From NCBI GenBank assembly GCA_016199605.1, contig JACQGJ010000098.1, forward strand, positions 1 through 10,428: a stretch of DNA of 10,428 nt, in the 5' to 3' direction. Source of the stretch: Armatimonadota bacterium. Lineage in GTDB: Bacteria > Armatimonadota > Abditibacteriia > CG2-30-59-28. The position numbers and the translations under genes were made by a program. This document shows, in pieces, positions 1 through 6,751 of this stretch. The notes below the pieces were generated by a model, which saw only the letters and a program-made list of their open reading frames with translations, was not told the DNA's origin and searched no databases. The first letter of the stretch is position 1. Each line of letters begins with the position of its first letter.

Positions 1-2
1 CT

Positions 3-1259
3 TCTCGCGTGGTGTACGTCATACGGCTGGAGGACAAAGTCATCAATCCGGTCACCGCCCGGTACATCGTCCATGGAATCAACCGCGCGGAGGAAACCCG
101 CGCCGAAGCGCTGGCGCTGGTCCTGGACACTCCCGGAGGATTAGTGACTTCCATGAAAGAGATCGTGACGCGCATGGCCAACTCGCGTGTCCCGATCATT
201 GTTTATGTCGCGCCCCGTGGCGCCATGGCCGGATCAGCCGGAGTTTTCATCACCATGGCCAGTCACGTCGCCGCCATGGCGCCGGAAACCTCTATTGGCG
301 CCGCGCACCCCGTCCAACTCGAGCCCAGCGAAGGACAGAGCCCCAACCAGCAGGAGCAGTCCCCCAAGAGCAACCGAGAAGTCCTCAACGAGAAGACGAC
401 CAACATCCTGGTGTCCATGGTCAAATCCATCGCCAAACCGCGAGGACGAAACGTGGAATGGGCGGAAAAAGCCGTGCGAAAAAGCGTCGCAGCAACTGCG
501 GACGAGGCCCTCAAGCTGAAAGTGGTCGAATACGTCTCTCCCAGCCTCGAGGACCTGCTGAAGCGAATCAATGGCAAAACCATCAACCTGATGGGAACGA
601 AGAGGCAACTCCACACCAATCCGGCAAGGATACAAGAGCTCCCCATGAGGTGGTCAGAGAGGTTTCTTCTGACCATCAGCAGTCCGGAGCTTACCTACAT
701 ATTGATGTCGATCGCCATGTTGGCACTTGTATTCGAGTTCATGAACCCGGGCGCAGTGCTCCCTGGCATTGTCGGCGGCATCTGCCTGTTGCTCCTGTTA
801 TTCTCGATGTCCATCTTGCCCATCAACTACGCCGGCGTGGCTTTAATTCTCCTCGGCGTGGGTCTCATGGTCGCAGACATAAAGGTCCTCAGCCATGGCG
901 TACTGACAACGGGAGGTGTGATTGCGTTTCTGCTGGGGTCGGTGATGTTCATTGATCCTGCCTATCCCTACCTCCAGGTTCCCTGGCGAGCCATCCTTCC
1001 GATGGTGGTCGTCGTCACGGCGTTTTTCGCGTTTTGCGTGGGCAAAGGTTTGGAGGCCCAGAAGAGGAAGGTGGTCACCGGCCGTGAGGGAATGGTTGGC
1101 TCCAAGGGACGGGCGCGCAGTCGGCTCAATCCCGAAGGGAAGGTCTTCGCTGAGGGAGGAATCTGGAACGCAGAAGCAGTTGAGGGCGTGATTGAAGAGG
1201 GTGAACGTGTCACAGTAGTCAGCGTAGACGGGCTAATTCTCAAAGTAAAGTGTGAATAG
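3..1259 (+). CDS. nfeD: NfeD-family membrane-bound serine protease (ClpP-class), 5' end outside window
   Basis: Membrane protease of the NfeD/PH1510 family, which in characterised members uses a Ser-Lys dyad to cut hydrophobic segments of partner stomatin. The reading frame is open to the left edge. The GTG at 9 is just the first start-like codon, and the signal peptide expected in this family is missing, so the gene begins upstream. Numbering from that GTG: a ClpP-like domain spans about 1-200, with the DTPGG motif at 40-44, the PRGAMAGSAG segment carrying the probable nucleophile Ser76, and Lys139 in MVKSIA as the probable general base. Five hydrophobic segments follow (about 229-246, 251-270, 275-291, 299-315, 327-345). 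A soluble C-terminal NfeD (OB-fold-like) domain occupies about 355-416. The stomatin gene starts 18 nt downstream, the classical pairing. Family call secure; the catalytic residue assignment rests on motif position. Confidence 0.93.
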   Translation, partial: SRVVYVIRLEDKVINPVTARYIVHGINRAEETRAEALALVLDTPGGLVTSMKEIVTRMANSRVPIIVYVAPRGAMAGSAGVFITMASHVAAMAPETSIGAAHPVQLEPSEGQSPNQQEQSPKSNREVLNEKTTNILVSMVKSIAKPRGRNVEWAEKAVRKSVAATADEALKLKVVEYVSPSLEDLLKRINGKTINLMGTKRQLHTNPARIQELPMRWSERFLLTISSPELTYILMSIAMLALVFEFMNPGAVLPGIVGGICLLLLLFSMSILPINYAGVALILLGVGLMVADIKVLSHGVLTTGGVIAFLLGSVMFIDPAYPYLQVPWRAILPMVVVVTAFFAFCVGKGLEAQKRKVVTGREGMVGSKGRARSRLNPEGKVFAEGGIWNAEAVEGVIEEGERVTVVSVDGLILKVKCE

Positions 1260-1277
1260 GACTCAGGAGGGAAGGTC

Positions 1278-2099
1278 ATGGAGATTATCAACGCGTTGTT
1301 TCATTTTCTTGGGCCGGGGATCGCGATCATCGTCCTGTTTCTGCTGGTCGTGCTGCCCTCGGCGATCAAAGTGCTTCCGGAATACGAACGAGGAGTCATC
1401 TTCCGCCTGGGCAGGCTGTCCGGTGGCAAAGGTCCGGGACTGGTCGTGATAGTTCCCATCGTAGACCGTCTTGTACGAATAGGGCTGCGAGTGGTAACCA
1501 TGGACATTCCGAAACAGGAGGTCATCACACGTGACAACGTGCCAGTAAAGGTAAACGCCGTTGTTTTCTTCAGGGTGATCAATCCAGAGAACGCCGTGGT
1601 ACAGGTCGAGAACTACATCCAGGCCACGTTCCAAATCGCCCAGACCACCTTGCGCAGCATTCTGGGTCAAGCGGAACTGGACGATCTCCTTGCCCGGAGA
1701 GATAAAATCAACCAGGCGCTCCAGCAAGTCCTCGATGAGCACACCGAGCCATGGGGAATCAAAGTCACCGCGGTGGAAGTCAAGGACGTGGAACTGCCCG
1801 AAGGAATGCAGCGGGCGATGGCCAAACAGGCGGAGGCCGAACGGGAACGCCGGGCCAAGATCATCAACGCCGAAGGTGAATTCCAGGCTTCTGCAAAACT
1901 GGGGGAGGCCGCCGAGATTATCGGGGCCCATCCACCGGCTTTGCAGCTTCGATTCCTACAGACTCTTGTCGAGATCGCTTCGGAACGCAACTCCACGGTG
2001 ATCTTCCCGATTCCCATCGACCTGATCCAACCCATGATCGAGGCTGCCAAAGGGATCAGTTCCATGTCCTCCTCGCCTCCCAAGGAAGGCTGCTCCTGA
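1278..2099 (+). CDS. Slipin/stomatin-like SPFH-domain membrane protein
   Basis: A 273-aa prokaryotic stomatin (SPFH/Band 7), a membrane-anchored scaffold that oligomerises and associates with NfeD proteases. The N-terminal hydrophobic segment is at about 13-29, followed by the typical PEYERGVIFRLGRL stretch (34-47) and the SPFH domain to about 190. An Ala/Glu/Arg-rich coiled coil starts around 177 (MQRAMAKQAEAERERR). Near the C-terminus, about 239-250, is a hydrophobic STVIFPIPIDLI segment, at the place where archaeal stomatin is reported to be cut by its NfeD partner. Length is normal for the family. The ATG at 1278 has a very good Shine-Dalgarno, AGGAGG at 1265-1270, seven bases upstream. 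The preceding nfeD gene ends at 1259, so the two are almost surely cotranscribed. Confidence 0.95.
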   Translation: MEIINALFHFLGPGIAIIVLFLLVVLPSAIKVLPEYERGVIFRLGRLSGGKGPGLVVIVPIVDRLVRIGLRVVTMDIPKQEVITRDNVPVKVNAVVFFRVINPENAVVQVENYIQATFQIAQTTLRSILGQAELDDLLARRDKINQALQQVLDEHTEPWGIKVTAVEVKDVELPEGMQRAMAKQAEAERERRAKIINAEGEFQASAKLGEAAEIIGAHPPALQLRFLQTLVEIASERNSTVIFPIPIDLIQPMIEAAKGISSMSSSPPKEGCS

Positions 2100-2165
2100 G
2101 ACCCGCTGGCGCAAGACCTGGTTTGTGGAAGAGCATGAAAGTTCCTACAGTCGGAGGGTGATGAC

Positions 2166-2501
2166 ATGTCAGAAGTAAGCGCAAAGGCGCAGTTCTCCCG
2201 GCTCGCGCAGTGGATGCTGGCCTTGCTGCGCAAAGGCTCGGCTGCGGGACTCCAGGCATCGCGGAAGTTCAGTTCAATACGCAAGGTCGACCTGGAACGA
2301 CGACGTCTCCAGAGCCAGAAAATGGACCGTCTCCTCCAGATCGGATTGAAGGCTTACGACCTGTATAAGTCCAATGATCTCAAGGAGGAGGAACTGGTGA
2401 GCCTCTCAGAGTCCATCTCACTACTTGAGCAAGGCATCGACCAGAAAGAGAGGGAGATCGATGCAATCAGGTTGCAGATGTATACTCGTGATGGAGGATA
2501 A
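2166..2501 (+). CDS. Hypothetical 111-aa protein with predicted C-terminal coiled coil
   Basis: I do not recognise this family. The ATG at 2166 has a strong Shine-Dalgarno, GGAGGG at 2153-2158, seven bases upstream. The protein is basic in its first half (KGSAAGLQASRKF, then RKVDLERRR around 39-47). It has a short amphipathic stretch at about 10-21 that is too weak for a confident membrane helix. The second half (about 42-106) is rich in charged residues with heptad-like leucines and isoleucines, as expected of a helical hairpin or coiled coil. There is no signal peptide and no cysteine motif. It lies 66 nt after the stomatin gene, so it may be a cytoplasmic accessory of the stomatin-NfeD system, but this is inference from position only. 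Confidence 0.72.
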   Translation: MSEVSAKAQFSRLAQWMLALLRKGSAAGLQASRKFSSIRKVDLERRRLQSQKMDRLLQIGLKAYDLYKSNDLKEEELVSLSESISLLEQGIDQKEREIDAIRLQMYTRDGG

Positions 2502-2531
2502 CACACCTCTTTTGCTCCCCCCACGGCGAGT

Positions 2532-2545
2532 TCCACGAAGGTGGA
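2532..2545 (+). other. Small perfect hairpin in the 107-nt gap between the two orphan genes
   Basis: TCCAC and GTGGA form a perfect 5-bp stem around a GAAG loop. No T-run follows, so it is not a convincing terminator. The rest of the gap 2502-2608 shows no clear promoter. It may be an mRNA stability element or chance. Confidence 0.2.
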
Positions 2546-2608
2546 TTGTGAGCCGCAACGAGTATAGCCCAGCCCTCAACCCACCTACCATGCAAGGTTC
2601 CCGCGAGT

Positions 2609-3145
2609 ATGAGTAGTCAAGCAGAAACATTCATCCATGCGTTTCTCAATGAACTCCAGAGCCGGCTGGAGCCCATGGAGGGCAATATTGAATATGGGAA
2701 TCTGCGCAAGCAGGTCTCGGACTGGGAGGATGAAAAAGGTAAGATCACGAACCTCGCCGTGATCTATGAGACCCCGGGCGGTTCAACCAATCAGATTAAC
2801 GTCAGCATTCACCATGCTCCCCCGTCCTTCTGGTTGCTGAACGAGGCGGCTTCAACCGAGGAGGAGATCCAAGATCCTTCCGAGGTCCTCGACCGTCTCG
2901 AAAAGCAGGCCAACGCCATTCCGGAGAAACGCCGGACTCGCCTCAGGAGCGATATCGAAACCTGGTGCTCCAATGGGAGGACCCAGGCGGAGATCTTCAC
3001 TGCCTTGAAAGACTTGCTCCACACGGAGTTTCGTGGCGCGCGGATTACCCAGGAGGAACTGAACGAAGCAACCCGTTTCACCATCGAAATGATGAGGTCC
3101 TTGCGCTTTCAGCCGGACGGATCCGCGGGAGAGGAATCGGCGTAA
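2609..3145 (+). CDS. Hypothetical 178-aa cytoplasmic protein, coupled to REC-GGDEF regulator
   Basis: A soluble acidic protein I cannot assign to a family. The frame is closed by TGA at 2549-2551 and no earlier ATG, GTG or TTG lies in frame, so the ATG at 2609 is the first possible start. Its Shine-Dalgarno is weak (AAGG at 2594-2597, eleven bases away). The N-terminal half (about 8-77) looks like an alpha/beta domain: a helix, then strands in ITNLAVIYETPG and NQINVSIHHAPPSFWLL. A charged helical region follows (about 83-130), then a second helical segment to about 170. No signal peptide or membrane helix. Its stop codon is separated by one base from the ATG of the response regulator, so the two are very likely made together; a partner or output role in that pathway is inference. 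Confidence 0.75.
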   Translation: MSSQAETFIHAFLNELQSRLEPMEGNIEYGNLRKQVSDWEDEKGKITNLAVIYETPGGSTNQINVSIHHAPPSFWLLNEAASTEEEIQDPSEVLDRLEKQANAIPEKRRTRLRSDIETWCSNGRTQAEIFTALKDLLHTEFRGARITQEELNEATRFTIEMMRSLRFQPDGSAGEESA

Positions 3146-3146
3146 G

Positions 3147-4091
3147 ATGGCGGAAGGCAAGATCCTTGTCTGCGACGACGATATGGAGTCAGTCAAACTT
3201 ATCGAGGTCCGCCTCAAGATGGAAGGTTTTGAGGTCCTGCCCACCTATTCCGCGGAGCAAGCCCTCCAGAAGGCCCTCGAAGCGCAACCCGACCTCATCA
3301 TCATGGATGTTGTCATGCGCCCGATGAGCGGGTACGAGGCCTTCGCCATTTTGCGGCAGATGCCGAAGACAAGCTCCATCCCCATCATCATGGTGAGCGG
3401 GATCCGCACCGAGGACCAGGACCTCATCGAAGGTTTTGAAACGGGCGCCGATGATTACATCACCAAGCCCTTCAATCCCTCCGAGCTGGTGGCGAGGGTC
3501 AAGGGAATGCTTGCCCGCGCTCGTCGCTACCGGGAGTTTAGCCCGCTTACCGGTCTGCCGGGCAACGCCGTCATCAAACACAATCTGGGCCTGGCGGTGG
3601 AATCCGGGCAGCCCTTCGCCTTTCTATACGTCGACCTCGACAACTTCAAAGGGTTTAACGACAAATATGGCTTCCAGCGGGGCGATGAAGTGATCCGGGC
3701 GGTGTCTCGGATCCTTTGCGATGGCGTGGAGAAGTGCGGCCGCCTGCGGGATTTCCTGGGGCACGTTGGTGGCGATGACTTCGTGATCCTGACTTCTCCT
3801 GATTCTGCTGAGATGATTGCTCACTACGTCGTCGCGGAATTCGACCGTCGTGTCATGGAGTTCTATCCGCCTCACGACAGAGAACGCGGCTCTATCGAGA
3901 TTATTGACCGCCGCGGCCAAATCGTCGACTGTCCTTTTATGACGATCAGTATCGGGATTGCCACAAATCAACGACGGGCCTTCTTGAACGCTCTCGAAGT
4001 CACCGAAGCCGCGGCTGAGGTCAAGCAGATTGCCAAAGCTTGCTCAGGCAGCGCCTACTTCGAAGATCGAAGATCAGACACCGCAAAGTAA
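3147..4091 (+). CDS. Response regulator with REC and variant GGDEF (GGDDF) domain
   Basis: A 314-aa two-domain signalling protein. The receiver domain (about 4-124) has the acidic pocket D10-D12, phospho-acceptor D54 in IIMDVVM, S84 and the conserved K107-P108. The GGDEF-like domain (about 130-305) keeps PLTGLPGN (133-140), metal-binding D163 in YVDLDNFKGFND, RGDE (178-181), and an intact RxxD inhibitory site R199-L-R-D202 at the right distance from the signature. The signature itself is GGDDF (208-212), with Asp in place of the usual Glu. About 20 extra residues (roughly 238-262) precede the TISIGIA strand (266-272). It may make c-di-GMP, make it poorly, or only bind it. The ATG at 3147 follows the previous stop by one base; GGGAGAGGA at 3127-3135 is the likely ribosome binding site. 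No cognate histidine kinase is in the window. Confidence 0.93.
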   Translation: MAEGKILVCDDDMESVKLIEVRLKMEGFEVLPTYSAEQALQKALEAQPDLIIMDVVMRPMSGYEAFAILRQMPKTSSIPIIMVSGIRTEDQDLIEGFETGADDYITKPFNPSELVARVKGMLARARRYREFSPLTGLPGNAVIKHNLGLAVESGQPFAFLYVDLDNFKGFNDKYGFQRGDEVIRAVSRILCDGVEKCGRLRDFLGHVGGDDFVILTSPDSAEMIAHYVVAEFDRRVMEFYPPHDRERGSIEIIDRRGQIVDCPFMTISIGIATNQRRAFLNALEVTEAAAEVKQIAKACSGSAYFEDRRSDTAK

Positions 4092-6751
4092 GGAAGAGAG
4101 CCCTGAACGAACAAACGAAGTCCTCGAATCACGTAACCTCACAATCGCCCAAGATCCTTCACTTTAGAACCGTTTCCTCGGTCGTGCTCCTATGCTTCTT
4201 TCTGTCCGGAGTCAGCGGTCTCATCTATGAGGTGGTCTGGACGCGGATGCTGATCCTTGTGTTTGGCTCCACCACCTTCGCGATCAGCACGGTTCTGACT
4301 GCCTTCATGGCAGGTCTCGCGCTCGGGGGATGGGTCGCGGCCCGGAACGTCGACCGGAGCCGACGTCCCGTGTTCTGGTACGCGACCTTGGAGTTAGGGA
4401 TCGGCCTGTATGCTCTGGCGGTGCCGCTCATCTTCGCCAGCATGACGCCTCTCTATCAGTTTGTCTGGCGGCAGTGGCATCCCGACACCTACCTCTCCGC
4501 GTTGATCCGCTTCGTCCTTGCTTTCGTCATCCTTCTCCTGCCCACGACGCTGATGGGAGCGACCCTGCCCGTGCTGAGCAAGTTCTACGCTCAGCGAGAA
4601 GGGGAAGTGGGCTTCAGCGTCGGGAGGTTGTATGCGATCAACACTTTTGGCGCGGTCGTGGGAACTTTCGCAACGGGTTTCCTCCTGCTGCCTGCTCTTG
4701 GAGTTCATCATACGATTCACCTCGCCGCTGCCCTCAACGTCGCGCTCGCCCTGACTGTGTTTGCCATGAGCCGGGCCTCCATTGGCTCCGCGCACCAAAC
4801 GCCGCCAGCGGAGGATGCTGGTGCGCCGCCGGCCGACGTCTCGTCACGCGGGACGATGTCCCGGCAGGTCGCCGTCTCCCTGTTCTGCTCGGCGTCCTCC
4901 GGTTTCATTGCGATGGTTTACGAGGTAGGGTGGTCGCGGGTTCTCTCTCTAATCCTGGGATCGTCCGTTTACGCCTTCAGCATTATGCTGACCACTTTCC
5001 TCGTAGGGCTTGCGCTGGGAGGTTACGTTTTCGCTCGTTGGGCCGACCGGACCAAACGTAACGGACTCATCATGCTTGCGGCGTTGCAGGCTCTGGTCGG
5101 CCTCACCGCTTTCGTCACCATGCACATCTTCCAAGAGCTGCCCTACTGGTTCACCGTCCTGTTCAAAGTCAGCAAGGTAGCGGAGTTGGTCGAGGTGGAC
5201 CCGGCAAGAGTTGAGCTGCAGCTCCTCGGGATTCGCCTGTTCCTGGCTGCCTCCGTCATGCTGTTGCCCACCTTCTTTCTCGGAGGAATGTTCCCCGTAG
5301 TGGTGGCGATCTGTTCTTCGGACTTGAGCCGCATCGGGAAGTCGGTAGGAACCGTCTACTCGGTGAACACCTTCGGCGCCATTCTCGGCTCCTTTATCGC
5401 CGGCTTCCTGATGATCCCGGCGCCCAGGCTTGGCATTCAGAATACCCTCGTGGTCGCCGCCATGGCCAACCTCTGTCTGGCAGGCTTAGTCGTTCTGTTC
5501 ATCCAGCAATGGCGGCTGCCGTCCCGCGTGTGGGTATGCGGGTTGATGCTGCTGGCCGCCCTGAACGTGAACTTCTACAAACCGGCCTGGAACGCTCTGT
5601 TGATGAGCAGCGGAATGTACCACTACGTCACCGGCCTGAAAAGCTCTGACCGCGCCTCCTTCAACTACTACACCACCGGATGCTACGACCTGCTCATGTA
5701 TCGTGAGGGGATCACAACAACCGTAACCGTCGCGGCTCAAAAGAATGGAACCAACATTTGGCTGGCGACAAATGGGAAAATCGACGCTTCCTCTGAACCG
5801 GACATGCCGACCCAGGTCCTCAGCGGGCACATTCCCTTGTTGCTGCACCCGAATCCCCGGCACGTCCTGGTCGTTGGCCTTGCCAGCGGAGTGACGGTGG
5901 GAGCGGTCCAGCAACATCCTGTCGAAACCGAGACTTGTGTCGAGATTGAGCCTGCCGTCAGAGAAGCAACCCACTTCTTCTCCTACGTCAACCACAATGC
6001 TCTCGACGATCCCCGGCTGAAGCTCGAGTTCAATGATGCCAGGAACTTCTTGCTCGTCACCGATCACAAGTACGACGTGATCATCTCGGAGCCTTCGAAT
6101 CCCTGGATTTCCGGTCCCTCCAATCTGTTCACCCGGGAGTGCTTTGAAATCGGCAAAAGATCGCTGACGCCTGGAGGCTTCTACGCCCAGTGGGTTCAAC
6201 TCTACGGGATGACGCCTCCGAACCTGAAGTGCCTGCTCAAGACCTTTCACTCGGTGTTCCCAGAGGTCCTGGTTTTCCAGACCATCGAGCAGGCGGACCT
6301 CATTCTGGTCGGATCGGAAAGCCGGTTCAAGATCGACGTGCGGAATATCTCTCGACGTATGCAGGCTCAAAAAGTCGCAGCGGACCTCGCGCGGGTCCAG
6401 GTGTTCTCCCTGGGTGATCTCCTGGCCCACTTTCGACTTGGCACCAATGAGCTGCGCGCCTACACAGGGAAGGCTCCAATCAACACTGACGACAACCTGT
6501 TGATCGAATTCGCGGCTCCCAAGAGCCTCTACTCCAACACGCGGCAGAAGAACGAGCGAGAGCTTACCCGCTATCGTCGCGGCCCCTTGCCCTACCTCAA
6601 GAACCTTGGCGACACCGCCGAGGAGAAGTCCCGTACTTTGACCGGTCTGGGGAACGCCTTCCTCAAAGCCGGGCGCGTTGAAGACGCCGAGCAGTTACTC
6701 GGCGAAGCGGTCAGGTTGGAGGGTCGCCAGCCCAAAAGGAGCACCTTGTGA
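4040..6751 (+). CDS. Fused MFS-like / spermidine-synthase-like membrane protein with short TPR tail
   Basis: A large integral membrane protein with two homologous MFS-like blocks. Each holds an S-G-[LF]-I..YEV.W[ST]R motif (59-69; 287-300) and an [LF]GS...LALGG motif, and each ends in VNTFGA/INTFGA..G. A cytoplasmic spermidine-synthase-like domain follows: its beta N-terminal part includes YREGITTTVTV, and its Rossmann part begins HVLVVGLASGVT (608-619), with C-V-E-I-E-P (633-638) and SEPSNPW (683-689). The usual Asp of the GGGDGG nucleotide loop and of the DxxDP motif are not present, so aminopropyl transfer should not be assumed. The tail has one recognisable TPR-like helix pair (LTGLGNAFLKAGRVEDAEQLLGEA). 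The start is uncertain. TTG 4040 overlaps the regulator by 52 nt, lacks a Shine-Dalgarno and adds only basic shadow residues. CTG 4103 has AAGGA eight bases upstream. GTG 4184 would begin just before helix one. The gene overlaps the next one by 4 nt. The substrate is unknown. Confidence 0.9.
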   Translation: MLRQRLLRRSKIRHRKVRKRALNEQTKSSNHVTSQSPKILHFRTVSSVVLLCFFLSGVSGLIYEVVWTRMLILVFGSTTFAISTVLTAFMAGLALGGWVAARNVDRSRRPVFWYATLELGIGLYALAVPLIFASMTPLYQFVWRQWHPDTYLSALIRFVLAFVILLLPTTLMGATLPVLSKFYAQREGEVGFSVGRLYAINTFGAVVGTFATGFLLLPALGVHHTIHLAAALNVALALTVFAMSRASIGSAHQTPPAEDAGAPPADVSSRGTMSRQVAVSLFCSASSGFIAMVYEVGWSRVLSLILGSSVYAFSIMLTTFLVGLALGGYVFARWADRTKRNGLIMLAALQALVGLTAFVTMHIFQELPYWFTVLFKVSKVAELVEVDPARVELQLLGIRLFLAASVMLLPTFFLGGMFPVVVAICSSDLSRIGKSVGTVYSVNTFGAILGSFIAGFLMIPAPRLGIQNTLVVAAMANLCLAGLVVLFIQQWRLPSRVWVCGLMLLAALNVNFYKPAWNALLMSSGMYHYVTGLKSSDRASFNYYTTGCYDLLMYREGITTTVTVAAQKNGTNIWLATNGKIDASSEPDMPTQVLSGHIPLLLHPNPRHVLVVGLASGVTVGAVQQHPVETETCVEIEPAVREATHFFSYVNHNALDDPRLKLEFNDARNFLLVTDHKYDVIISEPSNPWISGPSNLFTRECFEIGKRSLTPGGFYAQWVQLYGMTPPNLKCLLKTFHSVFPEVLVFQTIEQADLILVGSESRFKIDVRNISRRMQAQKVAADLARVQVFSLGDLLAHFRLGTNELRAYTGKAPINTDDNLLIEFAAPKSLYSNTRQKNERELTRYRRGPLPYLKNLGDTAEEKSRTLTGLGNAFLKAGRVEDAEQLLGEAVRLEGRQPKRSTL
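4090..4105 (+). promoter_or_regulatory. Candidate ribosome binding site with CTG start for the MFS/SpeE-like gene
   Basis: AAGGA at 4090-4094 (overlapping the regulator's TAA stop), then eight bases, then the in-frame CTG 4103-4105. No ATG lies in frame before the first membrane helix. A CTG start here would give an 882-aa protein. CTG starts are rare, so this is a hypothesis. Confidence 0.35.
6736..6741 (+). promoter_or_regulatory. Shine-Dalgarno fixing the GTG start at 6748
   Basis: AAGGAG sits six bases before GTG 6748, inside the end of the upstream gene. The GTG overlaps the upstream TGA (GTGA), so ribosomes finishing the membrane protein can restart directly on the secreted glycosidase-like gene. 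Confidence 0.75.

Noticed and set aside
1263..1931. Reverse-strand open frame (222 codons) opposite the stomatin gene
   Set aside because: Shadow of a well-conserved SPFH coding sequence, with no recognisable protein features.
2190..2240. Possible membrane helix in the 111-aa protein
   Set aside because: The hydrophobic run is only about 12 residues and is flanked by charged residues; an amphipathic helix is more likely.
4330..5061. Forward-strand open frame (243 codons) within the membrane protein gene
   Set aside because: Arg/Pro-rich out-of-frame translation inside the membrane domain; the other frame carries the real helices and motifs.
5486..6430. Reverse-strand open frame (314 codons) opposite the spermidine-synthase-like domain
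   Set aside because: The sense frame carries conserved motifs throughout. The antiframe shows no domain and no convincing ribosome site was seen.
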